DNA of 44,860 nt, taken from IMG/VR virus record IMGVR_UViG_3300046674_000115, positions 1 through 44,860 of that record. The stretch is one strand, 5' to 3'. Shown here in pieces: positions 13,569 to 21,057 of this stretch. Origin of the DNA: a virus. Each line of letters begins with the position of its first letter. The stretch's first letter is position 1. The notes under the pieces were generated by a model that saw only the letters and a program-made list of their open reading frames with translations, did not search any database and was not told the DNA's origin. The translations under genes and the position numbers were made by a program.

Positions 13569-14376
13569 TTGGGCTCCAAAGTATCGGTTGTTTATTCACG
13601 TTGTCCCAATCGGACCAACGCAGGATGCGCGCTAGACGCGCTTGTGTGAGTGCGTTCTCTTCGGTGAGCCCGGCCTTGACGTAGTGGGACACGATGCCCT
13701 CCCAGACGTCATCGGTTGGCTCAGGCTTCCAACGTGGCTCGGTGAGCCCCTTGCGTGGTCCAGACTTGAACGTGTGCTCGTAGGGCTCCCAGACGAACGG
13801 GTTATCTAGGAACTCCTCAGCTGCCACAGGGCCAACCCCGGGGCACCCAGCGTACCCATCGGACGTATCACCAATGAGGGTCTGGTAGAGATGGTTGCGG
13901 TCAGCTTCGGCTTCCGTGATGGTCCGAAGGTCCTTGCCGTCCCATACGGTCGTCGGGATCGTCTTCATGTCCTTGTCTTGGGACACGATGATGCGCTGTG
14001 ACTTGCCGGGCTGTGTAGCGAGGATGCCCATGACGTCATCGGCTTCAAGGCCGGGGAACGCCTGCACCTTGTACTTCTCGTCAACCCACTCACGCATCAG
14101 CGCGTAGCAGAGAGGCTTCCGAGAGGCAGCACGGTTGTTCTTGTATGTCGGATCGACGGTGTACCGGAAGTTCGGAGCCTGAGAGAAGCACAGGATGTGC
14201 TCCTTGGTCTCAAAGCGTTCGAACACGCGGTTGATCATTCCGGTGAGAGTGTCCCACGCCTTGTTCTCGTTGGCGTGGATCGTGTGGTTCTGGTCGTCCC
14301 AACGGCTCTCGTGTTCTACTGCGGCAGTCGCACGGAAAATGAACTCATCACCGTCGATGAGTAGTAGTTTCTTCAC
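13546..14376 (-). CDS. 5'-3' exonuclease, T7 gp6/FEN family
   Basis: The product is 276 residues. It begins Lys-Lys-Leu-Leu-Leu-Ile-Asp-Gly-Asp-Glu-Phe (metal-binding Asp), followed by Phe-Pro-Gly-Leu-Glu-Ala-Asp-Asp-Val (metal-site acids), Val-Ser-Gln-Asp-Lys-Asp-Met and Ile-Gly-Asp-Thr-Ser-Asp-Gly-Tyr-Ala-Gly-Cys-Pro-Gly-Val-Gly-Pro. The last is the helix-3-turn-helix DNA-binding element. These exonucleases remove RNA primers and degrade host DNA. GTG start, with GTGA overlapping the upstream stop. Confidence 0.92.
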   Translation of the reverse strand: MKKLLLIDGDEFIFRATAAVEHESRWDDQNHTIHANENKAWDTLTGMINRVFERFETKEHILCFSQAPNFRYTVDPTYKNNRAASRKPLCYALMREWVDEKYKVQAFPGLEADDVMGILATQPGKSQRIIVSQDKDMKTIPTTVWDGKDLRTITEAEADRNHLYQTLIGDTSDGYAGCPGVGPVAAEEFLDNPFVWEPYEHTFKSGPRKGLTEPRWKPEPTDDVWEGIVSHYVKAGLTEENALTQARLARILRWSDWDNVNKQPILWSPSEFWKSY

Positions 14377-14528
14377 CTAATGTCCTTGAGTGCTTCAATG
14401 ACTTTGTTGATTGCGCCAACCGGAAACTTAATCTCGGTAAGCACATCGCTTCCGCGCACAACAGACAGTGTGACGGTCTTACGTTCCCGGGAGACCTTCA
14501 TGTTGAAGGGTCCCCCGGTGTATTCCAT
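14373..14528 (-). CDS. Hypothetical 51-residue protein
   Basis: ATG 14528 lies eight bases after the stop of the 54-codon membrane gene with GGAAG just upstream, and TGA overlaps the GTG of the exonuclease gene. The product is a small beta-strand and helix protein (Val-Thr-Leu-Ser-Val-Val-Arg-Gly, Ile-Asn-Lys-Val-Ile-Glu-Ala-Leu-Lys). No family is recognised. Confidence 0.6.
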   Translation of the reverse strand: MEYTGGPFNMKVSRERKTVTLSVVRGSDVLTEIKFPVGAINKVIEALKDIR

Positions 14529-14536
14529 TACTTCCA

Positions 14537-14701
14537 CTAGCCGCGTTCACCCCACATGAGGACGTTCTCGGTCTTGTCGAACAGCCAAGTTGACCACTTG
14601 CGGTCCATGATGGCCCAATTTCCAAAGAGCATTGCTCCGTAGAATGGCCAAATAGGCGCAAGCATGATCACCGCTACAGTGTTGGCGAATACCTTACGCA
14701 T
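14537..14701 (-). CDS. 54-residue membrane protein
   Basis: ATG 14701 overlaps the upstream stop (ATGA). A hydrophobic N-terminal half (Ala-Val-Ile-Met-Leu-Ala-Pro-Ile-Trp-Pro-Phe-Tyr-Gly-Ala-Met-Leu-Phe) is followed by a charged, Trp-rich tail. The function is unknown. A different frame over the same bases (14479-14661) lacks these properties and is rejected. Confidence 0.6.
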   Translation of the reverse strand: MRKVFANTVAVIMLAPIWPFYGAMLFGNWAIMDRKWSTWLFDKTENVLMWGERG

Positions 14702-15075
14702 CAGTATTCGTCCTTCACTGGCTCATCTTCATCGCCGCTATCGCGAACGAGGTCCAAATCGAACTGGCCGTTGATTGCGTACTGATCCTGTTCGAATAGG
14801 ATTTCCCGCACGTTCTTATCGGCAGTCGCAGGACGTACCCTAGCATCGGCAACGCCCTCCAGATAACCTTCGTCGAACCCGTTATCGAACGCGGCGTCGA
14901 GCTGATTGTCTTTGTCAACCTGACCATCTTCGAAGCCAAGGTCGTAGCCGTCCTTCATGGCACGGTCGATCAGCTGGTAGACGCCCTCGATCACGCGTGT
15001 CTGATCGGGGCCGACAACGGCCTCCAGAGAGCGCCGCAGGGCCAACACGTTTACTTCTTGAACCATAGGGATCAT
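14701..15075 (-). CDS. Hypothetical acidic protein, 124 residues
   Basis: ATG 15075 is chosen because it forms a TAATG overlap with the upstream gene; a frame extended to 15126 would run back into that gene. The N-terminal half has a helix (Val-Leu-Ala-Leu-Arg-Arg-Ser-Leu-Glu-Ala-Val-Val) and the rest is strongly acidic, with Phe-Asp-Asn-Gly-Phe-Asp-Glu-Gly-Tyr repeats and Asp-Gly-Tyr-Asp-Leu-Gly-Phe-Glu-Asp-Gly. No family is recognised. Confidence 0.7.
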   Translation of the reverse strand: MIPMVQEVNVLALRRSLEAVVGPDQTRVIEGVYQLIDRAMKDGYDLGFEDGQVDKDNQLDAAFDNGFDEGYLEGVADARVRPATADKNVREILFEQDQYAINGQFDLDLVRDSGDEDEPVKDEY

Positions 15076-15308
15076 TAGTTGTCCTTTTCGTTTAGCCATG
15101 TGAGGCCCTTGGGTGTGATGCGCCAAGTCTTGGCGAAGCGTTGCTTGCCAATCTTGGTAGTGATGAGTTGAAGAGACGCGGCCATAGCCACGATTTCAGC
15201 GTCCTTGCGCGCCCTGTCCGATTTGACGCTCATGCCATCTCGGTAACAGGCCGTCAGAAGCTCTATGAGACGCGCAAGGGGATCAGTGTCGTCTATGCGA
15301 ACACCCAT
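15075..15308 (-). CDS. Hypothetical protein, possible winged-helix fold
   Basis: The product is 77 residues. It contains Ala-Lys-Thr-Trp-Arg-Ile-Thr-Pro-Lys-Gly-Leu-Thr-Trp-Leu-Asn at the C-terminus, a pattern often seen at the wing and last helix of small winged-helix proteins. Helices precede it. No DNA-binding role is proven. ATG 15308 overlaps the DNA polymerase stop (ATGA). Confidence 0.65.
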   Translation of the reverse strand: MGVRIDDTDPLARLIELLTACYRDGMSVKSDRARKDAEIVAMAASLQLITTKIGKQRFAKTWRITPKGLTWLNEKDN

Positions 15309-17401
15309 CAGTGAGTGTCAGCCCAATTGTCTCCTGTGGACCATTCGCTATCCAGAGGCACACGGAAACCATAAGGGTCCCCAGCGCGCCGTGCGCATTC
15401 CACGATGATGTCACCGACTTCCTTCTCGTATCCTTCACGGACACAGAGCTGAACTTCGTCGTGCACCCAGAGACAGAAGACAAACACTCCTGACCACGGG
15501 TCATCGTAGTTGTAGCCAAACCGTCGCTCGCACTCTTCGAAGGCGTCAGCGAGCCAACGCTTGCAGACAATTGCGCCCGCAGATTGGATCATGAAGTTCA
15601 ATGCAGAGTGATCAGACCGGATCGGGATTTTGCGACCGTCCAGACCAACCACACGGCGCTTCTTGGCTACCTGTTCGCTCAGCTTCTGCTGCAGCTTGCC
15701 GTAACCGTCGATGCGCTTTGCGAACGCAGATCGGATTGCCTTGCCGACCTTCTTGAGCTTGCTCTCACCGACAACCTCTTCACCGAAGAACTTGACGTAG
15801 AGAGCGATACCTTCGTCACCGCCGTTGCGCCGTGCGTTCAGCAGGGCTTCGTAGATGATGGTGCCAACCATTTCGTCACCAGCGCCGTAGATGTAGGCGT
15901 AGATGAACCGCTTGGTGCCATCCTCTCGGATGATCGTGTGGCACTTGTTGTGCTTGTCACGAGGACCTGTGGCGAGGTCCATGACTTCAGCGTGAAGCCA
16001 ATGGGGATCACCAGCGATAACGACGTCCATATACTTGCCGCCGTCGAGCGGATGCAGGTAATGAGCTAGACCACGAAGCTCCAAGCCCTGCTGGTCAGCA
16101 CCCAGGAATTTCCATCCTTGCGGTGCGTAGAACAGAGAGCGGAAGGCGATGCCGTAGGGCTTCTTAGCGGACGGCACTTGTCCCAAGTTCGGGAACATAT
16201 GTGCGCCACGTGACGTAATCGTGCCCATAGGGTTGATCACGCCGTGAATGCGTCCGTCTTCCTTCACGCAGTCAATGAGGGGATACTTGCTGCTCTTGCC
16301 ACCCACGAGTTGCGACAGTCGCTTGTTGATCATCAGCAGCTCGGACAACCCCTCCATTTGCGGAAACTGGTTGGTAATACTTTCGATGACCTCTTCGTCC
16401 ATTGCTGGCTTTCCGCCATCAGTGAACTTCGTAGGCTTCCAGCCTTGATCCTGAAGGACCTTGGCGAGATGGTCTGACGAGCCCGGGTTGAACATCACGG
16501 GCTTTATCTTGGTGCAGGGGTATCCTTTGAACGGCCTGATGGTCTTCTTCTTGCCGGTCTTCTCATCCACGACGACGTATGGTTCACCTTCGTCACCCCA
16601 ATATCCCATCTTCTTGTCGACCTTCTTCGGGATGAAGATTGCCTTCGACGGGTTAGGGCTCACAGGGGCGTACCAGTAGCCGTAGGTCTCCTTGAGCTTC
16701 GTTTCGAGTACGTCCTTGCGTCCTACCAGTTCGGCTTGCAGCTCAGCAGCGGCCTTCAGGTTGAACGGGACGCCCGCCTTCTCCATGGCATCACATACGC
16801 GGGCTACGCGATGCTCAAGTTCGATAGCGGGTTGCGAGTAAGCGTCAGGATTCAGCACGTCCCACAGGCTCAGTCCCGTAGAGCGGTCCTGAATCATGTA
16901 GTCGTGCATCTCTTCGTTCCATTCACCCCACACGTAGCGTGCGATGGCTTCAGGATCGGTGATGCCCTTTGCGAGAGCTTCGGCCTCTCGAATGGCCGCG
17001 TAGTCACCCTTGGGATTACCAAGGCGATAGCCCCACGCACCGATGGTGTGACGGCCTTGGTACTTGTTACCTGGGGGCATCTTGCCCGACTGCACGAGTG
17101 CCTTGTCGGTTGCCTTCAGGTTCGGAAACTTCAAGCGTGAGATGATCATCGTGTCACGCACGAGAACCCCGGGTCTCGGGGTCCATCGGGTGAGCTTTTT
17201 GATCAGAGGGCCGTCATGTCGCTGCCAGTTGTGGCCGATGATCATGTCTGCCTTGTCCAGCAGCTCAATCATCGCGTCAGTTTCGCCCGGCCTGAAGTCC
17301 CAGACTTGCTCCCGGTCATCAATGTTCACGAAGCAGGAGCAGTGTATCTTCGTGGCATTCGCAACGAACCCGTTGCTTTCGGTGTCGCCTAGTAGTCTCA
17401 G
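15308..17401 (-). CDS. T7-type family A DNA polymerase, probable CTG start
   Basis: The product is about 697 residues (T7 gp5 has 704). The 3'-5' exonuclease site starts at Gly-Asp6-Thr-Glu8-Ser-Asn. Polymerase motif A is Gly-Ala-Asp436-Gln-Gln-Gly-Leu-Glu-Leu-Arg, motif B is Lys-Arg-Phe-Ile-Tyr-Ala-Tyr-Ile-Tyr-Gly-Ala-Gly-Asp, and motif C is Val-His-Asp648-Glu-Val. The frame has no ATG or GTG near its 5' end. CTG 17401 aligns with the T7 start to within one residue, has GAGGT six bases upstream and overlaps the previous stop as CTGA. A TTG at 17455 has no ribosome site and lies inside the upstream gene. It replicates the genome together with the primase-helicase and SSB. Confidence 0.93.
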   Translation of the reverse strand: MRLLGDTESNGFVANATKIHCSCFVNIDDREQVWDFRPGETDAMIELLDKADMIIGHNWQRHDGPLIKKLTRWTPRPGVLVRDTMIISRLKFPNLKATDKALVQSGKMPPGNKYQGRHTIGAWGYRLGNPKGDYAAIREAEALAKGITDPEAIARYVWGEWNEEMHDYMIQDRSTGLSLWDVLNPDAYSQPAIELEHRVARVCDAMEKAGVPFNLKAAAELQAELVGRKDVLETKLKETYGYWYAPVSPNPSKAIFIPKKVDKKMGYWGDEGEPYVVVDEKTGKKKTIRPFKGYPCTKIKPVMFNPGSSDHLAKVLQDQGWKPTKFTDGGKPAMDEEVIESITNQFPQMEGLSELLMINKRLSQLVGGKSSKYPLIDCVKEDGRIHGVINPMGTITSRGAHMFPNLGQVPSAKKPYGIAFRSLFYAPQGWKFLGADQQGLELRGLAHYLHPLDGGKYMDVVIAGDPHWLHAEVMDLATGPRDKHNKCHTIIREDGTKRFIYAYIYGAGDEMVGTIIYEALLNARRNGGDEGIALYVKFFGEEVVGESKLKKVGKAIRSAFAKRIDGYGKLQQKLSEQVAKKRRVVGLDGRKIPIRSDHSALNFMIQSAGAIVCKRWLADAFEECERRFGYNYDDPWSGVFVFCLWVHDEVQLCVREGYEKEVGDIIVECARRAGDPYGFRVPLDSEWSTGDNWADTH

Positions 17402-17553
17402 CCGTGAACCTCGCGAGCGTAGTAGGTGTAGCCCGTCCAGCTCTCCTTGCGGCAATAGGCGTCCGCGTCTGCTTTGCTAGGAAACTCCTTGACCTCCGCT
17501 CCTGTAACTTTGCGGTAGTCTCGGTCTACTTCGATTATTTCGAACTTACGCAT
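17398..17553 (-). CDS. Hypothetical 51-residue protein upstream of DNA polymerase
   Basis: ATG 17553 overlaps the upstream stop (ATGA) and its TGA overlaps the polymerase CTG. The product is charged with several aromatics (Ser-Trp-Thr-Gly-Tyr-Thr-Tyr-Tyr-Ala-Arg). No family is recognised. Its presence explains why the polymerase frame cannot start far upstream. Confidence 0.65.
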   Translation of the reverse strand: MRKFEIIEVDRDYRKVTGAEVKEFPSKADADAYCRKESWTGYTYYAREVHG

Positions 17554-17774
17554 CAGAAAGAGCTTGTGCTCGGCGTAACGTCAACGATGTAGGCAGACTC
17601 TTGCAGCCACGTAACAACGTCTTTGTCATAGAAGTCATTGCGCCTCTTGACGCGAATGCGTTCCTCCTCGACGACGAGCACTTCAGCCTTGTGCATTCGC
17701 ATGGTGCTGCTTTGCCGCGTCACGTAGACGATGGTGTCGCCTACGGAGATTTCGTTATCTAGAAAGTCCTTCAT
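17553..17774 (-). CDS. Hypothetical 73-residue beta-rich protein
   Basis: No family is named. Ile-Ser-Val-Gly-Asp-Thr-Ile-Val-Tyr-Val and Ala-Glu-Val-Leu-Val-Val-Glu-Glu-Glu-Arg-Ile-Arg-Val-Lys-Arg suggest a small SH3-like or KOW-like barrel. It is encoded between the primase-helicase and the polymerase, with one-base overlap at the 5' side (TGATG) and ATGA at the 3' side. Confidence 0.7.
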   Translation of the reverse strand: MKDFLDNEISVGDTIVYVTRQSSTMRMHKAEVLVVEEERIRVKRRNDFYDKDVVTWLQESAYIVDVTPSTSSF

Positions 17775-19414
17775 CAGAAGGGTATGTCTCCGTCATTGTC
17801 GTCAGCGTCGAACGGGCTACCCGCCTCCGCTTCAAACGGGGACGCAAGCTCGTAACAACCCTTCTCGACATTCCATTTCAGTGTGTCGGCCTCACCAGTG
17901 TCACCAGTGATGCGGCACTTGAGGCTCCGCAGTAACGCAAAGAGCTTCTTGTCTTCGTCTTGTTGATTGCGCTCAGCAGCCAACACGTTGAACGAAAGCT
18001 GCTCGATTGACGCAGAGCCACGAAGGTCATTGAGGCTGATTTGGCCACCTTCGTTGAAGTTCTTTCCCTGACTGCGCTTCAAGTGGACGATGGCGATGAC
18101 GCCAACACCCGTCTCCTTCACGAAGGAGGCAAGGGCGGTCATCAGCATGTCGATGTCCCGGCGTTCGTCATTGGTCTCAAGGCCCGACACAACAATGCTG
18201 ATGTGATCGAGCACGATGAACTTGCAGCCCGAAGCTGCCATGTAGTGCATCATCGTGAGCAGCCGCTTGGACTGCAGGGACCCGAAGTGGTCGTAGAACA
18301 TCATGTTGTCCCAGACCACAGCGGCTAGGGATGCGTCCCACTCTTCGTCCGATAGGCTCTCAGGGTTCGCGATGAGGTTCTTAAGCGGCACGCCAGCATG
18401 AAGACCAACGTAGGCCTTCACGGACGTATCGTTATCCTCTTCAAGGAAGATGTTGCCGACCTTCAGGCCGTGCTCCATACGCAAGTGGTAAGCCATCGCG
18501 CGTGCAATGGTTGACTTGCCGATACCTGATCCTGCGCAGATGGTGGTGATTTCACCGTCGCGTAGCCCCATCCACATCCCGTCGAGCTTGGGCCACGGCA
18601 GGGGATACCCTGTGCGCTGCCTTTGCTTCATCCGTTCCCGGGTGAACTCGCGGCCCTCACGGATGCCATCGGGACGCCATACAGCTGAGTTCCAGAAGGC
18701 ACGCACAATCGCCTCAGCGCCGTGCTCCTTGTCCTTCAAGGTGGCGTTGGCGTCCTTGCAGGGCAGGGACATAATCTTCACCCGGCCAACCGGCAGGATG
18801 TCGCAAGCCTTCTTCAGGGCCTCTTGGCCGGGCTCATCGTTGTCGAAGCACAGGATGATGTGATCGAAGCGACAAAGCTTCTCGTAATCCTTGGTGATCG
18901 CCTTGACCGCTGAGCCCACGCCGTTTGGCAGAGAGCCTACGGCCCACTTGTTGTCGAATACCTGGGACACGGTGAGCATGTCGATTTCACCTTCAGTGAT
19001 GACAACCGACTTGCCCTTCTCAGGCCATAACCAAGACCCGATGATACCCGGGTCCTTGCCCGCTGGACCAATCCACGAAAAGTTCTTGTCCTTGTCGCGA
19101 AACTTCTGGCCCAGCAGCTCACCGCGATCCCCGCGCACATTCTGGATATGCACACGCTCACCGAATCGGTCACCAACCTGATAGCCGAAGCGTTTACAGG
19201 TATCTTCGCGGATACCGCGCTTCACGAGGTCTTCGTAGTGGCCCGGGTTGGGCTTCCAATCGCGCTCCACGTGTTCCTTAGGAGCCGTTGTGGTCTCTGT
19301 GCCGTCACCCTTGAAGGGTTTCTCGCAGACTTGGCAGAAGCTCCCGTCGTCGTATACCGAAAGCCCGTCCGATGATTTACCGCACGGGCATGGATCGTGT
19401 CGTATGAACGCCAC
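17774..19414 (-). CDS. Bifunctional primase-helicase, T7 gp4-like
   Basis: The product is 546 residues. A zinc ribbon (Cys9, Cys11, Cys27, Cys30) opens the protein. The TOPRIM primase core has Thr-Glu141-Gly-Glu-Ile-Asp and Phe-Asp191-Asn-Asp193. The RecA-like helicase has Walker A Gly-Ser-Gly-Ile-Gly-Lys300-Ser-Thr and Walker B Phe-Ile-Val-Leu-Asp-His. The C-terminus is acidic and ends Asp-Gly-Asp-Ile-Pro-Phe, nearly the same tip as the phage SSB. In T7, acidic tails with a terminal Phe on gp4 and gp2.5 dock to the polymerase. It unwinds DNA and makes primers at the fork. A frame continuation upstream overlaps the small membrane gene by 38 bases. Confidence 0.93.
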   Translation of the reverse strand: MAFIRHDPCPCGKSSDGLSVYDDGSFCQVCEKPFKGDGTETTTAPKEHVERDWKPNPGHYEDLVKRGIREDTCKRFGYQVGDRFGERVHIQNVRGDRGELLGQKFRDKDKNFSWIGPAGKDPGIIGSWLWPEKGKSVVITEGEIDMLTVSQVFDNKWAVGSLPNGVGSAVKAITKDYEKLCRFDHIILCFDNDEPGQEALKKACDILPVGRVKIMSLPCKDANATLKDKEHGAEAIVRAFWNSAVWRPDGIREGREFTRERMKQRQRTGYPLPWPKLDGMWMGLRDGEITTICAGSGIGKSTIARAMAYHLRMEHGLKVGNIFLEEDNDTSVKAYVGLHAGVPLKNLIANPESLSDEEWDASLAAVVWDNMMFYDHFGSLQSKRLLTMMHYMAASGCKFIVLDHISIVVSGLETNDERRDIDMLMTALASFVKETGVGVIAIVHLKRSQGKNFNEGGQISLNDLRGSASIEQLSFNVLAAERNQQDEDKKLFALLRSLKCRITGDTGEADTLKWNVEKGCYELASPFEAEAGSPFDADDNDGDIPF

Positions 19415-19574
19415 GGCGCTCCTTCTTGATGCGTAGTGTCTTCATGATGTCGTTGGCTACGAGCGCAACAATGAATGCGCAAAACACGCAGACAGTGCCG
19501 ACAAGCAGCAGCAGCAGTTTTCCGAAGAGAACCGCTGCCGCCGTTATCGCGCCCGTGAGGGCTAGGAGAGACAC
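19377..19574 (-). CDS. 65-residue membrane protein
   Basis: GTG 19574 directly follows the upstream TAA. About 45 residues are hydrophobic, enough for two membrane segments (Leu-Thr-Gly-Ala-Ile-Thr-Ala-Ala-Ala-Val-Leu-Phe and Leu-Leu-Leu-Leu-Val-Gly-Thr-Val-Cys-Val-Phe). A basic tail follows (Arg-Ile-Lys-Lys-Glu-Arg-Arg). The function is unknown. Confidence 0.65.
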   Translation of the reverse strand: MSLLALTGAITAAAVLFGKLLLLLVGTVCVFCAFIVALVANDIMKTLRIKKERRGVHTTRSMPVR

Positions 19575-19835
19575 TTAGTGCTTCGTGCCCACGAGCTTGT
19601 AGCTGGCGTATTTACCGCCCACGGCGTCTTCCTTCATCGTGGTCGAGACGTCGTAACCGGCCTCACGCAGCTTGAAGATAACGTCAGACAGACGGGGCAC
19701 GTGGTAAACCAACATGCTCTCGTTGTTCGTGATCGTCTTGCCGTCCTTCAGGTGCGCTAGGATTTTGCGACACTGAGGGCTCAGGCGCATGTCCGTCGCA
19801 AACTTCTCAGTACCGATGGTGAACGTGTCCGTCAT
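19575..19835 (-). CDS. Helix-turn-helix protein (HTH_39-like)
   Basis: The product is 86 residues. Leu-Ser-Pro-Gln-Cys-Arg-Lys-Ile-Leu-Ala-His-Leu-Lys-Asp-Gly-Lys-Thr-Ile-Thr, then Tyr-His-Val-Pro-Arg-Leu-Ser-Asp-Val-Ile-Phe-Lys-Leu-Arg-Glu-Ala-Gly-Tyr, then Lys-Tyr-Ala-Ser-Tyr-Lys-Leu fits the small winged-helix domain HTH_39 found in many phages. It may bind DNA, with a role in transcription or replication that is unproven. ATG 19835 follows the endonuclease stop by four bases, with GTGAG upstream. Confidence 0.78.
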   Translation of the reverse strand: MTDTFTIGTEKFATDMRLSPQCRKILAHLKDGKTITNNESMLVYHVPRLSDVIFKLREAGYDVSTTMKEDAVGGKYASYKLVGTKH

Positions 19836-19839
19836 GGTC

Positions 19840-20298
19840 TCACTTTCTCTTCAAGGATTGTTTGATGTCTTGTTTCCACTTGTCAGGAACGGTGCCTTTG
19901 TCCGCCCACAGAAACCCGTGGTCGTCGGCCCATTTGCCGTAAGTGGTTTTGCTGCCGGGATAGATCGGCGTAGAGGCGCGCTGGAAGACAATGCGAATGT
20001 CCAGCTCAGGATGTTGCTCCTTAAGCAGGATCAGCTTTTGCCGTTCCTTTGCGCCGTCGCTTGCAGGTTGCTTGAAGCGCGGATTGCCGCCACCAAAGCG
20101 GCCCTTGGCCTCTATGATGATTGGTGAACCTGCGAACGAGAAGTCTGGAAGGTACTTCGCTTCGCGAGCTGGGACGGTGTAACGTATCCACTGACTTTCG
20201 TGGCCGTATTCAACACCGTCCTGCTCTAGTTGCTCCGCTACCTTTTTCTCAAGCCCAGAACGAAAGTTGGGCTCGATACTAAGTGCGGGCTTAGACAT
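19840..20298 (-). CDS. Endonuclease I, Holliday-junction resolvase (T7 gp3-like)
   Basis: The product is 152 residues (T7 gp3 has 149). Catalytic positions line up: Glu17 in Phe-Arg-Ser-Gly-Leu-Glu, Asp52 in Tyr-Leu-Pro-Asp-Phe, Glu63 and Lys65 in Ile-Glu-Ala-Lys-Gly, equivalent to T7 Glu20, Asp55, Glu65 and Lys67. The segment Glu-Gln-His-Pro-Glu-Leu-Asp-Ile-Arg-Ile-Val-Phe is almost identical to T7. It resolves branched DNA before packaging and degrades host DNA. TAATG overlap with the SSB gene. Confidence 0.95.
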   Translation of the reverse strand: MSKPALSIEPNFRSGLEKKVAEQLEQDGVEYGHESQWIRYTVPAREAKYLPDFSFAGSPIIIEAKGRFGGGNPRFKQPASDGAKERQKLILLKEQHPELDIRIVFQRASTPIYPGSKTTYGKWADDHGFLWADKGTVPDKWKQDIKQSLKRK

Positions 20299-20864
20299 TA
20301 GAAGGGAATGTCGTCGTCTTCAGTCTCGGAGCCGAACGGAGACCCTGAGGTATCGTTCTCCTCGTCATCACCCTCGTAAGTGTAACCCTCTTCCTCTTCG
20401 AAGCGGTTCTCTTCACGCTGCTTCAGCTTCAGTAGCTTAACTGCGTTGATGTAGAGATTGATACCGCCGCCGAAGCCTGTGTACGGGTTCACGGTTACGT
20501 CGAGACGCAGCTCTGAGCCGCCGCCGATGACTACCTTGGCAGGCACCTTGCGGTTCTTAGCGTCCCATACTGCAGGGCGATACTTCTCACCCGACGTTGC
20601 TTCGAGAAGCAGGTCCCCGGTCTTCTTATCCTTCTTCCACGGCAGCTTGCCGTCTTCCAGATCGAAGTCTTTAAGACACTGCTTCAGGAACTCATCCACC
20701 TTGCGGAAGTTCTCATCGTCGAACTTGACGCGCGTGATGAAACGGCGCTTCTCGGCACCGCTAGGGCGTCCCTTCTTGTCAACCGGCTGGTAGACATCGA
20801 CTTCGTTGAGCTTCGGCCAGACTGCAATGCCCGGCGGGAGGATGATAGTGGTCTTCTTGGTCAT
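20298..20864 (-). CDS. Single-stranded DNA-binding protein, T7 gp2.5-like
   Basis: The product is 188 residues with an N-terminal OB-fold (Arg-Phe-Ile-Thr-Arg-Val-Lys-Phe-Asp, Val-Pro-Ala-Lys-Val-Val-Ile-Gly-Gly-Gly-Ser-Glu-Leu-Arg-Leu-Asp-Val-Thr-Val, Gly-Gly-Gly-Ile-Asn-Leu-Tyr-Ile-Asn-Ala-Val) and a 40-residue acidic tail ending Asp-Asp-Asp-Ile-Pro-Phe. Gp2.5 proteins coat ssDNA and use the acidic tail to contact polymerase and helicase. The terminal Asp-Ile-Pro-Phe also resembles the tip of bacterial SSB. Confidence 0.88.
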   Translation of the reverse strand: MTKKTTIILPPGIAVWPKLNEVDVYQPVDKKGRPSGAEKRRFITRVKFDDENFRKVDEFLKQCLKDFDLEDGKLPWKKDKKTGDLLLEATSGEKYRPAVWDAKNRKVPAKVVIGGGSELRLDVTVNPYTGFGGGINLYINAVKLLKLKQREENRFEEEEGYTYEGDDEENDTSGSPFGSETEDDDIPF

Positions 20865-20886
20865 GAAATGTAGTTGGTCTTCTCTT

Positions 20887-21057
20887 TTAGATGCCAGCCG
20901 CAGCGCGGAAGGCTTTCACGATTGTCCCCAGCCATGTGCCGTATTCGACAGGCCAGAAGAACGCGTAGATGACGAACAGCAGACCTCCCGTGAACGGGAT
21001 GACACTGCGGCTTGCCACTGATTGGGTTACGTCAACGGCCTTCTTAGAAGCTGGCAT
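20887..21057 (-). CDS. 56-residue membrane protein
   Basis: ATG 21057 is chosen; the frame is open further upstream but that part is a low-complexity shadow of the Ser-rich gene. The product has a basic N-terminus (Pro-Ala-Ser-Lys-Lys-Ala), one clear membrane segment (Gly-Gly-Leu-Leu-Phe-Val-Ile-Tyr-Ala-Phe-Phe-Trp) and an amphipathic end. It overlaps the Ser-rich gene by 14 bases. Confidence 0.65.
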   Translation of the reverse strand: MPASKKAVDVTQSVASRSVIPFTGGLLFVIYAFFWPVEYGTWLGTIVKAFRAAAGI

